64,000 nucleotides of DNA from Conchiformibius kuhniae DSM 17694 (GCF_000428785.1 NZ_AUAP01000001.1:248001-312000); one strand, 5' to 3'; numbered from the stretch's first letter, positions 34,099-43,716 are shown. Program-made: numbers and translations. The notes: a model not told the origin generated them from the sequence alone.

Positions 34099-34136
34099 CA
34101 TACCGTCATTGCCGCAGAAGCGGGCATGACGGTATG
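34099..34136 (+). terminator. terminator after rpoH (repeat-derived hairpin)
   Basis: CATACCGTCATTGCCGC-AGAA-GCGGGCATGACGGTATG followed by TTTATTTT. The arms resemble the dRS3-like repeats of the window. Confidence 0.8.
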
Positions 34137-34183
34137 TTTATTTTAAAAATGCCTGTTTCAGCGCGGAAGCGGCGGGCTGGCTA

Positions 34184-34213
34184 TTGAACCGCCGTTTGCG
34201 GCAACGGTATAAT
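34184..34213 (+). promoter_or_regulatory. sigma-70 promoter of pta
   Basis: TTGAAC, 18-base spacer, TATAAT; leader of about 105 bases before the pta start. The leader holds nothing else recognisable. Confidence 0.7.
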
Positions 34214-34324
34214 GGCTGCGCCTGTTCGGGTGTGTTATCCGTTTGTCCGGTCTTGATGCGCAGACGGCGGCGGTGGCACACGCAAGGGCTGTTTTTCCAC
34301 CGCAACATACACAAGGAATCCCCC

Positions 34325-35815
34325 ATGTCGCATATTCTGATTGTCCCTGTCGGCCGCCACGCCAACACCGCCGCCGTGTCCGCCGCTTTCGCCAAAGCCC
34401 TGCCCGATGCCGCCCTGTTCAACCCTGCCGCCGATGCCGAACGCGCCCTGTCGCTGCTGGCGGCGGGCAAGCGTGATGACTGGTTTGACCTGCTGGTGGG
34501 CGAAGCGTCCGCGCTGGACGGCAAACACATTGTGATTCAAGGCATTGACCCCGATGCCGACAATCTGCTGCTGTCGGCGCAAAACGTGGAGCTTGCCACT
34601 TCGTTTAACGCGCAAGTGGTGCTGTTGGCGTGCCAAAGCGCATCTTCCGCCGATGCCGCCGCCCGCGTTCAGGCAGCCCGCCAACTGTTTGCCGGTGCGC
34701 CCGTGCAATTTGCGGGCGTGGTCGCCGACAATCCGAAAGTGGCGGAATTGTGCAAACTGCCGTATTTGGGCTCGGCGGCGCAGTTGCAAAACTTGGACGC
34801 GCTCACGCAACACGAAACCGACCGCGTTTCGCCCGCGCAATTCCGTTTCAACATGATGGAAGCCGCCCGCAAAGCCAACAAACGCATCGTGCTGCCTGAA
34901 GGCGCGGAACCGCGCACCGTCCGCGCCGCCGCCATCTGCCACGAAAAAGGCATCGCCCGTTGCGTGTTGCTGTCCAGCCGCGCCGCCGTGCACGCCGTTG
35001 CCGAAGAACTGGGCATCAGCCTGCCCGAATCTTTGGAAATCATCGACCCCGAAAGCATTGTGGAGCAATACGTTGCGCCGATGTGCGAACTGCGCAAATC
35101 CAAAGGCTTAACCCCCGAACAAGCCCGCGAACAGCTTAAAGACACAGTGGTACTCGGCACGATGATGATGGCGCAAAACGATGTGGACGGCTTGGTTTCC
35201 GGCGCGGTACACACCACCGCCAACACCATCCGTCCCGCTTTCCAACTGATTAAAACCGCGCCGGGCGCGAGCATTGTTTCCAGCGTGTTTTTTATGCTGC
35301 TGCCCGGACAAACGGTGGTGTACGGCGACTGCGCCGTCAATCCCAATCCCACCGCCGAACAGCTTGCCGAAATCGCGCTGCAATCCGCCGATTCCGCCAA
35401 AGCCTTCGGCATCGAGCCGCGCGTGGCGATGATTTCCTACTCTACGGGCGATTCGGGAAGCGGCCCCGATGTGGATACGGTGATTGAAGCCACGCGCATC
35501 GTGCGCGAACAACGCCCCGATTTGGCGGTGGACGGCCCGCTCCAATACGATGCGGCGGTGGTGGAAAGCGTTGCCAAGTCCAAAGCGCCGGGCAGTCCGG
35601 TAGCGGGCAAGGCGAATGTGTTTATTTTCCCCGACCTGAACACCGGCAACTGCACCTACAAAGCGGTGCAGCGCAACGCCAATGTGTTGAGCGTGGGGCC
35701 GATGCTGCAAGGTTTGCGCAAGCCCGTGAATGATTTATCGCGCGGGGCGTTGGTGGAAGATATTGTGTACACCATTGCGCTGACGGCGATTCAGGCGACA
35801 CAGATGGCGGAATAA
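34325..35815 (+). CDS. pta: phosphate acetyltransferase
   Basis: Pta converts acetyl-CoA and phosphate to acetyl phosphate. 496 residues: an N-terminal P-loop-like/DRTGG-less region ([15 protein letters not shown] start) and the complete C-terminal PTA_PTB domain from [20 protein letters not shown] (about 178) with [21 protein letters not shown] (core [15 protein letters not shown]), [18 protein letters not shown] and [16 protein letters not shown]. It is shorter than the 714-residue E. coli enzyme, a known form in Neisseriaceae. ackA is not adjacent. ATG follows AAGGAATCCCCC. Confidence 0.95.
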   Translation: MSHILIVPVGRHANTAAVSAAFAKALPDAALFNPAADAERALSLLAAGKRDDWFDLLVGEASALDGKHIVIQGIDPDADNLLLSAQNVELATSFNAQVVLLACQSASSADAAARVQAARQLFAGAPVQFAGVVADNPKVAELCKLPYLGSAAQLQNLDALTQHETDRVSPAQFRFNMMEAARKANKRIVLPEGAEPRTVRAAAICHEKGIARCVLLSSRAAVHAVAEELGISLPESLEIIDPESIVEQYVAPMCELRKSKGLTPEQAREQLKDTVVLGTMMMAQNDVDGLVSGAVHTTANTIRPAFQLIKTAPGASIVSSVFFMLLPGQTVVYGDCAVNPNPTAEQLAEIALQSADSAKAFGIEPRVAMISYSTGDSGSGPDVDTVIEATRIVREQRPDLAVDGPLQYDAAVVESVAKSKAPGSPVAGKANVFIFPDLNTGNCTYKAVQRNANVLSVGPMLQGLRKPVNDLSRGALVEDIVYTIALTAIQATQMAE

Positions 35816-35837
35816 AACCGTTTCGCCAAAACGGCGC

Positions 35838-35874
35838 GGCTGCCTGAAAACGGATAATCTGTTTTCAGGCAGCC
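35838..35874. terminator. DUS-pair terminator after pta
   Basis: GGCTGCCTGAAAAC..GTTTTCAGGCAGCC hairpin, then TTGTTTCTT. The right arm is a full AG-simDUS on the minus strand (35864-35875). Confidence 0.85.
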
Positions 35875-35939
35875 TTGTTTCTTGCCCGCCCGCCGCAAAT
35901 CTGCTAACTTCCCGCCACCGCATTCCACAAGGATTTCCC

Positions 35940-36782
35940 ATGTGCCAACTGCTCGGCATGAACTGCAACACCCCCACGGATATTGTCTTTTCCTTTGAAG
36001 GCTTCAGCAAACGCGGCGGGCTGACCGACCACCACACCGATGGTTTCGGCATCGGTTTTTTTGAAGGGCGCGGGCTGCGCCTGTTTCTCGACAACCGCCC
36101 CAGCGCCGATTCGCCCGTTGCCGAGCTGGTGCGCCGCTACCGCATCAAATCCGAAAACGTCATCGCCCATATCCGCAAAGCCACGCAAGGACAAGTGCTG
36201 CTGGAAAACACCCACCCGTTCCGCCGCGAATTGTGGGGACGTTACTGGCTGTTCGCCCACAACGGCCATTTGCGCGACTTTGTGCCGCCGCGCGGCGAGT
36301 ATTACCGCACGGTGGGCGGCACCGATTCTGAGCGGGCGTTTTGTTATTTGTTGGAGCAACTGCGCCGCCGTTTTGCCGAACAGCCGCCGCGCGATGTGCT
36401 GTTTGCCGCCGTGCGCGAATTGGTGGGCGAAATCCGCGCACACGGTTTGTTCAATATGATGTTGTCCAACGGCGAAATGCTGTTCGCCCACACCAGCACG
36501 CTGCTGTTTTACATCGTCCGCCAAGCGCCGTTTGGCGAAGCGCATTTGCTGGACGATGACGTAACCATTGATTTTGCCGAAGTAACCACGCCCAACGACC
36601 GCGTGGCGGTGATTGCCACGCTGCCGCTTACCGAAAACGAAACGTGGACGCAACTGGCGCAAAACGAGCTGGTGTTGTTTGAGCAGGGGCAAATCGTCTG
36701 CCGCGACCGTCCCGCCGCGCCCGTATATTTGAGCAAGGAGGAAGGTTTGCGGATTGCCCGCAGCGTGGGCGCGGCGGTTTGA
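35940..36782 (+). CDS. class II glutamine amidotransferase (YafJ-like)
   Basis: 280 residues that begin MCQLLGMNCNTPTD; after Met removal the Cys is the N-terminal nucleophile of Ntn-type glutamine amidotransferases. GLTDHHTDGFGIGFFEGRGL (about 31-50), AHIRKATQGQ and NTHPFRRELWGRYWLFAHNG (about 90-109) are YafJ/GATase_4 hallmarks. No synthase domain is attached, so the acceptor is unknown. ATG 35940 follows AAGGATTTCCC. A hairpin follows the stop. Confidence 0.9.
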   Translation: MCQLLGMNCNTPTDIVFSFEGFSKRGGLTDHHTDGFGIGFFEGRGLRLFLDNRPSADSPVAELVRRYRIKSENVIAHIRKATQGQVLLENTHPFRRELWGRYWLFAHNGHLRDFVPPRGEYYRTVGGTDSERAFCYLLEQLRRRFAEQPPRDVLFAAVRELVGEIRAHGLFNMMLSNGEMLFAHTSTLLFYIVRQAPFGEAHLLDDDVTIDFAEVTTPNDRVAVIATLPLTENETWTQLAQNELVLFEQGQIVCRDRPAAPVYLSKEEGLRIARSVGAAV

Positions 36783-36790
36783 GCAAAAAA

Positions 36791-36827
36791 TGCGCCGTTC
36801 CGTCCGCAGTCGGGACGAAACGGCGCA
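36791..36827 (+). terminator. hairpin after the amidotransferase gene
   Basis: TGCGCCGTTCCGTCC..GGGACGAAACGGCGCA stem (one mismatch), 8 bases after the stop. No long T-run follows. Confidence 0.6.
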
Positions 36828-36844
36828 GGGCGTGATTCAAAATC

Positions 36845-37128
36845 CAGGGCGTGCCATCATTTACTTATGCGGGCGGTATTTTCAGCCAAAATCCGCATCT
36901 GCTGTGTTGAAAATCCTGACAAGGTGTCCAACCTTGCGCGGATTTTCGCTTTGCATCTGCGAATTTTTGCTTGAGAAGTCGCTTCGCCATCATTCCCGCG
37001 CAGGAGAGAATCCACCTTGAAGCCAAGCGGGCGTTGAAAAATACACAGCTTGCCGACCGGTGGCGATGGATTCCCGCCTGCGCGGGAATGACGGGATTAT
37101 TTTAATATTGAAATGATGACACGTCCTA
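36845..37128 (+). repeat. TAGGGCGTGTCA-type repeat element (E, 284 bp, enlarged/degenerate)
   Basis: Left end AGGGCGTGCCATCATTTAC, right end GAAATGATGACACGTCCTA. The right half has ATTCCCGCGCAGGAGAGAATCC and ATTCCCGCCTGCGCGGGAAT. The left half (36865-36990) is unlike other copies and may be a foreign insert with its own inverted segments (AAAATCCGCA..TGCGCGGATTTTC). Its end provides the acnD stop codon. Confidence 0.65.
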
Positions 37129-39729
37129 CACATTACCCGCCAAAAAATCCTGCGCGAAACGCTGCAACACGCCGCCCGCTTCGTAAATCAGCACTTCCTC
37201 CGCCGTGTCCAAACGGCAGGTTACGGGTACTTCCACCGTTTCGCCGTTTTTACGGTGAACCAGCAGGGTCAAATCGCCGCGCGGTTGGCGCGTACCGGCT
37301 ACATCGTAGGTTTCCGTGCCGTCCAGTGCCAAAGTGTGGCGGTTCACGCCGTCTTTGAATTGGAGTGGCAGCACGCCCATGCCGATGAGATTGGTGCGGT
37401 GGATACGCTCAAATCCTTCGGCAACAATGGCTTCCACGCCCGCCAAGCGCACGCCTTTCGCCGCCCAGTCGCGGGACGAGCCTTGTCCGTAGTCCGCGCC
37501 CGCGATGATAATCAGGGGCTGTTTGCGGTTCATATAGGTTTCAATCGCTTCCCACATCCGCATCACTTCGCCATCGGGTTCCACGCGGGCGAGCGAGCCT
37601 TGACGGGTGCTGCCGTCCGCGTTTTTCACCATTTCGTTAAACAACTTGGGATTGGCGAAGGTGGCGCGTTGCGCGGTCAGGTGGTCGCCGCGATGTGTGG
37701 CGTAGCTGTTAAAGTCTTCTTCAGGCAGCCCCATTTTCGCCAGATATTCGCCCGCCGCGCTGGTCGGCAAAATGGCGTTGGACGGCGACAGGTGGTCGGT
37801 GGTGATGTTGTCGGGCAAAATCGCCAACGGCCGCATGCCTTTGAGCGTGCGCTCGCCCGCCAATGCGCCTTCCCAGTAGGGCGGACGGCGGATGTAGGTG
37901 GACATCGGCCGCCAGTCGTAAAGCGGGCTGGGGGCTTTTTCCGCCGCGCCGGTGTCAAACATCGGGATATACACATCGCGGAATTGCTGCGGTTTCACAT
38001 ACTTGGCAACGATTTCGTCAATTTCTTCGTCAGACGGCCAAATGTCTTTCAGGCGGATTTCTTTGCCGTCTGAAATGCCGAGCACGTCGTTTTCAATGTC
38101 AAAACGGATGCTGCCTGCAATCGCGTAGGCGACCACAAGCGGCGGTGATGCCAAAAACGCTTGTTTGGCGTAGGGGTGGATACGTCCGTCAAAATTGCGG
38201 TTGCCCGACAACACGGCGGTGGCGTACAAATCGCGGTCAATGATTTCCTGCTGGATTTTCGGGTCGAGTGCGCCGCTCATGCCGTTGCAGGTGGTGCAGG
38301 CAAAGGCGACGATGCCGAAGCCCAGTTGTTCCAATTCGGGCAGCAAGCCCGCTTCCTGCAAATAAATTTCCGCCACTTTGGAACCGGGCGCGAAAGACGA
38401 TTTCACCCAAGGCTTGCGCGTCAAACCCAAACGGTTGGCGTTGCGTGCCAGCAGCGCGGCGGCCACCACATTGCGCGGGTTGGAAGTGTTGGTGCAGGAG
38501 GTAATCGCTGCGATAATTACCGCGCCATCGGGCATTTTGCCGTCTGACGGGATTTCGTAAGGCGCGGCAATGCCTTTCGCCGCCAAATCGCTGGTGGAAA
38601 AACGCGCGTGCGGGTTGGACGGGCCGGCCATATTGCGCGTTACTTTGGACAAATCAAAGCGCAATACGCGCGGATAAACGGCGTTTTTCAGGCAGTCTGC
38701 CCACAAACCGGCGGTTTTGGCGTAGTGTTCCACCAGTTTGACTTGTTCGTCATCGCGTCCCGTGAGTTTCAAATAATCAATGGTTTGTCCGTCAATGGCG
38801 AACATGGCGGCGGTTGCGCCGAATTCGGGGGTCATATTGGAAATGGTGGCGCGGTCGCCGACAGACAGGCTTTCCGCACCCTCGCCGAAAAATTCCACAA
38901 ACGCGCCCACCACGCGTTCTTTACGCAAAAATTCGGTCAATGCCAGCACGATGTCGGTGGCGGTAATCCCCGCTTGGCGTTTGCCGCTCAACTCCACGCC
39001 GACAATGTCGGGCAGGCGCATCATCGAGGGCAGACCGAGCATCACGCATTCGGCTTCCAAGCCGCCCACGCCCACCGAAATCACGCCCAGCGCGTCCACG
39101 TGCGGGGTGTGGCTGTCGGTGCCGACACAGGTGTCGGGAAACGCCACGCCGTCCCGCACCTGCACCACGGGCGACATTTTTTCCAAATTGATTTGGTGCA
39201 TGATGCCGTTGCCGGCGGGAATCACGTCCACATTGTCAAAGGCGGTTTTCGTCCAATTGATAAAGTGGAAACGGTCGTCATTGCGGCGGTCTTCGATGGC
39301 GCGGTTTTTGGCGAAGGCATCGGGGTCGTAGCCGCCGTGTTCCACTGCAAGCGAGTGGTCAACGATTAACTGCGTTTGCACGACGGGATTGACTTTGGAC
39401 GGGTCGCCGCCCTGTTCGGCGATGGCATCGCGCAAACCCGCTAAATCCACCAGCGCGGTTTGTCCCAAAATATCGTGGCAGACCACGCGGGCGGGATACC
39501 AAGGGAAATCCAGTTCCTGTTTGCGTTCAATCAGTTGGCGCAGCCAGCTTTGCAGGGTGGGCAAATCCGTATTGTCGGCGCGGCGCACCAGTTGTTCTGC
39601 CAAAATGCGGCTGGAGTAGGGCAGCGTGTCGTACGAACCGGCTTGGATTTCTTCGCAGGCGGCGCGGGCGTCGTAGTAGGACAAGTCGCTGTTCGGCAGG
39701 GTTTTTTTGTAGTTTTGGTTTGCGGACAT
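37126..39729 (-). CDS. acnD: Fe/S-dependent 2-methylisocitrate dehydratase (AcnD; aconitase family)
   Basis: 867 residues of the aconitase A/IRP family. The N-terminal start (NYKKTLPNSDLSYYDARAA; TLPYSSRILAEQLVRR) fits AcnD rather than general aconitase A. The [4Fe-4S] ligands are in TSCTNTSNPRNV (about 430) and ACTTCNGMSG (about 495). The swivel domain has GADYGQGSSRDWAAKGV. AcnD dehydrates 2-methylcitrate in the methylcitrate cycle; in other species it needs PrpF, which is not in this window. prpC and prpB lie 3 and 6 kb away on the same strand. Some annotations call the Neisseria orthologue acnA. The stop codon is inside a repeat end. Confidence 0.83.
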   Translation of the reverse strand: MSANQNYKKTLPNSDLSYYDARAACEEIQAGSYDTLPYSSRILAEQLVRRADNTDLPTLQSWLRQLIERKQELDFPWYPARVVCHDILGQTALVDLAGLRDAIAEQGGDPSKVNPVVQTQLIVDHSLAVEHGGYDPDAFAKNRAIEDRRNDDRFHFINWTKTAFDNVDVIPAGNGIMHQINLEKMSPVVQVRDGVAFPDTCVGTDSHTPHVDALGVISVGVGGLEAECVMLGLPSMMRLPDIVGVELSGKRQAGITATDIVLALTEFLRKERVVGAFVEFFGEGAESLSVGDRATISNMTPEFGATAAMFAIDGQTIDYLKLTGRDDEQVKLVEHYAKTAGLWADCLKNAVYPRVLRFDLSKVTRNMAGPSNPHARFSTSDLAAKGIAAPYEIPSDGKMPDGAVIIAAITSCTNTSNPRNVVAAALLARNANRLGLTRKPWVKSSFAPGSKVAEIYLQEAGLLPELEQLGFGIVAFACTTCNGMSGALDPKIQQEIIDRDLYATAVLSGNRNFDGRIHPYAKQAFLASPPLVVAYAIAGSIRFDIENDVLGISDGKEIRLKDIWPSDEEIDEIVAKYVKPQQFRDVYIPMFDTGAAEKAPSPLYDWRPMSTYIRRPPYWEGALAGERTLKGMRPLAILPDNITTDHLSPSNAILPTSAAGEYLAKMGLPEEDFNSYATHRGDHLTAQRATFANPKLFNEMVKNADGSTRQGSLARVEPDGEVMRMWEAIETYMNRKQPLIIIAGADYGQGSSRDWAAKGVRLAGVEAIVAEGFERIHRTNLIGMGVLPLQFKDGVNRHTLALDGTETYDVAGTRQPRGDLTLLVHRKNGETVEVPVTCRLDTAEEVLIYEAGGVLQRFAQDFLAGNV

Positions 39730-39776
39730 GGTTGGTTTCCTTCTGTAAAAGGTTTTTATTTTTGAACAAAATCGTT

Positions 39777-39807
39777 TTCAGGCAGCCTGAAAAAAATGCC
39801 GTCTGAA
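39777..39807. other. two DUS dialects side by side (AG-simDUS palindrome and canonical Neisseria DUS)
   Basis: TTCAGGCAGCCTGAA (39777-39791) holds DUS on both strands; ATGCCGTCTGAA (39796-39807) is the full 12-base Neisseria DUS. They lie between the convergently unrelated ends of tam (stop 39809) and acnD (start 39729). Confidence 0.85.
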
Positions 39808-39808
39808 A

Positions 39809-40582
39809 TTATATTTTTTCCGCCACGACAAACAGGCGCGGCAGGGTCAGTAAAATATTGCCGTCCGCACGGGGCGGGTAGGCTTGGCGCAAGCGTGCCA
39901 GATAGTCTTCGCCAAATTCGGCGCGTTCCGCTTCATCGAGCGCGTTCAGATAGGGGCGCAGCGCGGTGCTGCCGAACCATCGGACGATGCTCTGCACATC
40001 GGGCAAAACGTGGTGGTAGGCGGTGCGCCAAATATCGGCGCGGCAGCCCGTTTGCGCCAGAATATCATAATAATCGGTAACGGCGGGCAGGTCGGGGCGC
40101 ACGGGCAGGCCGCGCATTTTGTCGCGCCATTTGGGGCTGTGTGCGGTGTCGCGCATCAGGCGGTGCGAGGGTTCGTTCAAATTGTCGGGCATTTGCACTG
40201 CCAACACGCCGTTGGCGGCGAGTTGGTTTATCAGTTGCGGCAACAGTTTGTCGTGCTGCGAAGCCCATTGCAAAGAAGCGTTGGCAAAGATGATGTCAAG
40301 CGGGGCATCGCTGTGCCATTCGGTGAAATCGGCTTGGACGAAACGGGCGTGCGGCAGGGTTTCGCGGGCTTGCGCCAGCATCGCGGGGGAAGTGTCCACG
40401 CCGGTGATGTCGGCGTTGCGCCATGTTTGCGCGAGCAGGGCGGTGCTGTTGCCCGGCCCGCAGCCCAAGTCGGCAATCCGTGCGGCGGGTCGGTGGCGGA
40501 TACGCGCCAACAAATCTGCGGCGGGGCGGGTGCGCTCATCGGCAAAGGCGAGATAGTGTTGGGGGTTCCAGTCTTGGTTCAT
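39809..40582 (-). CDS. tam: trans-aconitate 2-methyltransferase
   Basis: 257 residues of the Tam family, which methylates trans-aconitate, a side product that inhibits aconitase. The family N-terminus WNPQHYLAFADERTRPAADL, motif I IADLGCGPGNSTALLA (about 36-51), VDTSPAMLAQA, FANASLQWASQHDKLLPQL and the C-terminal RLFVVAEK are present. A gene for a cis/trans-aconitate inhibitor response beside an aconitase-family gene makes sense. A broken copy of its first codons lies at 41310-41390. Confidence 0.92.
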   Translation of the reverse strand: MNQDWNPQHYLAFADERTRPAADLLARIRHRPAARIADLGCGPGNSTALLAQTWRNADITGVDTSPAMLAQARETLPHARFVQADFTEWHSDAPLDIIFANASLQWASQHDKLLPQLINQLAANGVLAVQMPDNLNEPSHRLMRDTAHSPKWRDKMRGLPVRPDLPAVTDYYDILAQTGCRADIWRTAYHHVLPDVQSIVRWFGSTALRPYLNALDEAERAEFGEDYLARLRQAYPPRADGNILLTLPRLFVVAEKI

Positions 40583-40607
40583 GCTTTTTTCCTTGAAATC
40601 TGCTGCA

Positions 40608-40652
40608 CCGTCATTCCCGCGCAGGATTTTCGGGCATGACGGTATTTTGATA
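40608..40652. repeat. fragment of the dRS3-containing repeat
   Basis: CACCGTCATTCCCGCGCAGG..CGGGCATGACGGTATTT: one dRS3 arm pair, decayed, with no element ends. It lies between tam and the LysE gene. Confidence 0.55.
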
Positions 40653-40654
40653 TT

Positions 40655-41299
40655 TCATTGTTGTCCCAGAAAAAATGATACACCTTTTATCAACATCCAC
40701 AATCCGAACAATAACAGAGAAATCCCCGACAAGCATTCCAGCACCCAACGAAATTTGGGGCTGTTCATTTTACGGTTAATGGCGTCCAAACCCGCGCAAA
40801 AACACAGCCACCACAGCAAGCCCACCAGAATGTCCACACCGCCCAATACAAATAACTGCATGGTTTCATGACCATTGGGGCGGATAAATTGCGGCAGAAT
40901 GCTGATGAAAAAAATCGCGGCTTTGGGGTTTAAAATATTAACCAGCAAACCTTTCCAATATATGGCTTGATAATGTGCGGCTGCCGGGCGCACGATTTGC
41001 GGTGCGGTGTCGGATTGCCGCAAGCCCCGCAGGGTGGTTGCGCCCAAATAGACCAAATAACCCGCGCCCGCCAATTGCAGTGCGTAAAAAGCCTGTTGCG
41101 ACACCAGCAAAACAGCAGTTGCTCCGGCGGCACCCACCAGCATGTGAAACAGCAAACCGGATTGTATGCCCAACGCCGCCACCCAACCTGCTTTGCGCGA
41201 ATGCAGGGTGTGCCCCGCAATATAAAGCCAGTCCGGGCCGGGAATCACATAAGAAAACAAAGCCAGCCAAATATACAGGGCAATCGATTCTAAAGACAT
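40655..41299 (-). CDS. LysE/RhtB family amino acid exporter
   Basis: 214 residues with six predicted membrane segments. The family motif WLALFSYVIPGPDWLYIAG at about 10-28 carries the PGP signature, and LNPKAAIFFISILPQF (about 137-152) is the second hallmark. The RhtB-type homoserine/threonine/lysine export role is general; the substrate is not known. I start at ATG 41299, 6 bases after GAGGAA; ATG 41305 has no spacing. The gene appears to have been inserted into a copy of tam. Confidence 0.88.
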   Translation of the reverse strand: MSLESIALYIWLALFSYVIPGPDWLYIAGHTLHSRKAGWVAALGIQSGLLFHMLVGAAGATAVLLVSQQAFYALQLAGAGYLVYLGATTLRGLRQSDTAPQIVRPAAAHYQAIYWKGLLVNILNPKAAIFFISILPQFIRPNGHETMQLFVLGGVDILVGLLWWLCFCAGLDAINRKMNSPKFRWVLECLSGISLLLFGLWMLIKGVSFFLGQQ

Positions 41300-41309
41300 A
41301 AACATTTCC

Positions 41310-41390
41310 TCATGTTTGCGCGGGCAGGACGGGGCGGGTGCGCTCATCGGCACAGGCGAAATCGTGTCGGGGATTCCAATCCTTGTTCAT
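41310..41390 (-). pseudogene. remnant of the 5' end of a second tam copy
   Basis: Twenty-six codons starting MNKDWNPRHDFACADERTRP match the first 20 residues of the intact Tam (MNQDWNPQHYLAFADERTRP), and the DNA similarity continues upstream through the ribosome site (GGAAAAAAGCATG) to about 41410. The frame then stops. The remnant ATG overlaps the stop of the upstream EamA gene (ATGA). Confidence 0.85.
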
Positions 41391-42301
41391 GCTTTTTTCC
41401 CTTGAAAAATGCCGTTCATCAGGGCGATGCCGGACACAATCGCCGCCGCACCCGCCCAAAATCCGCCGTTTGGGGTTTCGTGCAGCAGCAGCCACGCAAA
41501 AGCGGCGGCAAACAAAGGTTCGCTCAATTCCGCTACCTGCACTTTGGCGGCGCTCATGCAGTTGAGGGCTTTGGTGGTGCAGTAAAATCCCAATATGGTG
41601 GGCAACAATGCCAAACCCAATAATGCGGCGATGATGTTGGTATTCCAGTGAATCGGGTGCATGGTTTGCACAAACGGCGGCAACAAAAATAAAGCACCCA
41701 ACAACATCACCGCACACGTCAGCCGCAAACCGCCGTTTAAACCAAATTTTTTCACCAACACGGAAAACGCGCCGTAACCCGTCCCCGCGACTGCCGCGTT
41801 TGCCGACAACGCCGCACTGCCGCCGCCCGTCCACGAAATCAGCGCGATGCCAACCACCGCCGCGCCCGTTCCCGCCAATGCGGCGGCGGTGATGCGTTCG
41901 CCCAGCCACAGTCTGCCGAACAGCAGCGCCGACACCGCCGCCGATGCCATCAGCACCACCACCACATTGGCAGCGTGTCCGTGCGCGTAGGCTGCCGTTT
42001 CAAAATAAAACAGGGTGAAAATCCCCAAAAACGCGCACAACGCCACCTGCGCCCACAACATACGGCGCGGTTTGTCCCGCCCGCACAAGGGTGCCTGACG
42101 GCGTGAAAACGGTTTGTGGACAAACAACGCACCGAGAAACACGCCTGCTGCCGCCGTTTTCAAAAACGCAATGTCTTGCGCGTTCAAACCCTGTGCCAGC
42201 AGGATTTTGCTGAAAATACCGATGGACGCATTCAGCGCGGCGGCACCGGCAGCAAACAGCAAGCCTTTGGCGGTAGGGGAAAGCAGGGGATTTTGATTCA
42301 T
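41387..42301 (-). CDS. EamA/DMT superfamily transporter
   Basis: 304 residues with about ten membrane segments in two EamA halves (about 10-145 and 155-300), as in RhaT/PecM/YdcZ-like drug/metabolite transporters. The Gly/Ala-rich segment GTGYGAFSVLVKKFG begins half two. Substrate unknown; such proteins export small metabolites or amino acids. ATG 42301 is preceded by a poor ribosome site. It is followed directly by the tam remnant and LysE. Confidence 0.87.
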   Translation of the reverse strand: MNQNPLLSPTAKGLLFAAGAAALNASIGIFSKILLAQGLNAQDIAFLKTAAAGVFLGALFVHKPFSRRQAPLCGRDKPRRMLWAQVALCAFLGIFTLFYFETAAYAHGHAANVVVVLMASAAVSALLFGRLWLGERITAAALAGTGAAVVGIALISWTGGGSAALSANAAVAGTGYGAFSVLVKKFGLNGGLRLTCAVMLLGALFLLPPFVQTMHPIHWNTNIIAALLGLALLPTILGFYCTTKALNCMSAAKVQVAELSEPLFAAAFAWLLLHETPNGGFWAGAAAIVSGIALMNGIFQGKKA

Positions 42302-42333
42302 CGTCAAGATTACCGTTCCGGTGTGATATGTTT

Positions 42334-42421
42334 TTCAGACGGCACGTTCAGGCAGCCTGCAAACTTCATGCCGTCTGAAAAACAGGCTGCCTGAAAGCCC
42401 AAAAACCGCTTTCAGGCAGCC
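42334..42421. other. cluster of five DUS of two dialects, forming the prpC terminator
   Basis: In order: TTCAGACGGCA (42334-42344, canonical DUS inverted), TTCAGGCAGCCT (42347-42358, sim dialect), ATGCCGTCTGAA (42368-42379, canonical), AGGCTGCCTGAA (42384-42395, sim) and TTCAGGCAGCC (42411-42421, sim). The canonical pair and the last sim pair each can form a hairpin with T/A flanks; the latter ends 7 bases past the prpC stop. Confidence 0.85.
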
Positions 42422-42428
42422 GCCGTTT

Positions 42429-43583
42429 TTAACGCTCGCCCATCGGCACAAACGCCAAATCATCGGGGCCGGTGTAGTTCGCGCTCGGGCGGATAATCTT
42501 GCCGTCTTGGCGTTGCTCCAGCACGTGCGCGCTCCAGCCTGTGGTGCGCGAAATCACAAACAGGGGCGTAAACATCGCGGTCGGCACGCCCAGCTTCTGA
42601 TAGGAAACCGCCGAGAACCAATCCAAGTTCGGGAACATTTTTTTCTCGTTCCACATCAAGGTTTCCAAACGCTCGGCAATGTCAAACAAACGCATATCGC
42701 CCGTTTCCGCGCTCAATTCGCGCGCCACTTCCTTAATCACCACATTGCGCGGGTCGGACACGGTGTACACGGGGTGGCCGAAACCGATGATGATTTCCTT
42801 GCGGGCGATGCGCTCGCGGATATCCGCTTCGGCTTCATCGGCGTTGCGGTAGCGTTTTTGAATGTCGTAGGCCACTTCGTTGGCACCGCCGTGTTTCGGG
42901 CCTTTCAGGGCGCCAATCGCGCCGGTGATGGCGGAATAAATGTCCGAACCGGTGCCGGCAATCACGCGGCTGGTAAAGGTGGACGCGTTAAACTCGTGTT
43001 CCGCATACAAAATCAGCGAAATATGCATGGCTTTGACTTGCGATTCGGTGGGGCGTTTGCCGTGCAGCATGTGCAGGAAATGACCGCCGATGCTGTCTTC
43101 CTCGCTTTCCACGTTGATGCGCTTGCCGTTGTGCGAATATTGGTACCAATACAGCAACATACTGCCCAAGCTGGCAATCAGCTTGTCGGCGATATCGCGG
43201 GCTTCGCTGGCGGGCTGGCTTTCGCGCTCGGGGTGGACGCAGCCGAGCATGGACACGCCGGTACGCAACACGTCCATCGGGTGTGTGTGCGCGGGCAGGC
43301 TTTCCAGCACTTCAATCACGCGAATCGGCAGGCCGCGCAGCGATTTGAGTTTGGCTTTGTAGGCGGCCAGCTCAAACTTGTTCGGCAGATGGCCGTGAAT
43401 CAGCAGGTGGGCGACTTCTTCAAATTCGCAATGTTTTGCCAAATCAAGAATATCGTAACCGCGATAGCTCAAGTCGTTGCCACTGCGGCCAACGGTACAC
43501 AGCGCGGTGTTGCCCGCCGCCACGCCCGACAGGGCTACGGATTTTTTCGGTTTGAAAGTGGGGGTTTGGGTTTCGACAGTCAT
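42429..43583 (-). CDS. prpC: 2-methylcitrate synthase
   Basis: A 384-residue citrate-synthase-family enzyme that joins propionyl-CoA and oxaloacetate. Start [30 protein letters not shown], catalytic His in [14 protein letters not shown] (about 238) and [14 protein letters not shown] (about 272), and the C-terminal catalytic Asp region [10 protein letters not shown]. Length and the N-terminal block match PrpC rather than the longer GltA. ATG 43583 has AGGAG 7 bases upstream; the ATG two codons earlier is too close. It belongs functionally with prpB and acnD. Confidence 0.9.
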   Translation of the reverse strand: MTVETQTPTFKPKKSVALSGVAAGNTALCTVGRSGNDLSYRGYDILDLAKHCEFEEVAHLLIHGHLPNKFELAAYKAKLKSLRGLPIRVIEVLESLPAHTHPMDVLRTGVSMLGCVHPERESQPASEARDIADKLIASLGSMLLYWYQYSHNGKRINVESEEDSIGGHFLHMLHGKRPTESQVKAMHISLILYAEHEFNASTFTSRVIAGTGSDIYSAITGAIGALKGPKHGGANEVAYDIQKRYRNADEAEADIRERIARKEIIIGFGHPVYTVSDPRNVVIKEVARELSAETGDMRLFDIAERLETLMWNEKKMFPNLDWFSAVSYQKLGVPTAMFTPLFVISRTTGWSAHVLEQRQDGKIIRPSANYTGPDDLAFVPMGER

Positions 43584-43716
43584 GCTCATGCTCCTGAAAG
43601 TGGAAAGGGAATGCGTGTTCGGACGGTGCTTGTGCCGCAGCCCTGCCGCCGTCCGAAGCAGACGGGTGCGGAATGGTGGAAAAAGGCAGATAACGCATCG
43701 TGCGGGCGCGGGTCAA

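Noticed and set aside
37126..39729. Calling this gene plain aconitase A (acnA)
   Set aside because: The N-terminus, length and prp neighbours fit AcnD better; the older name is kept only as an alternative.
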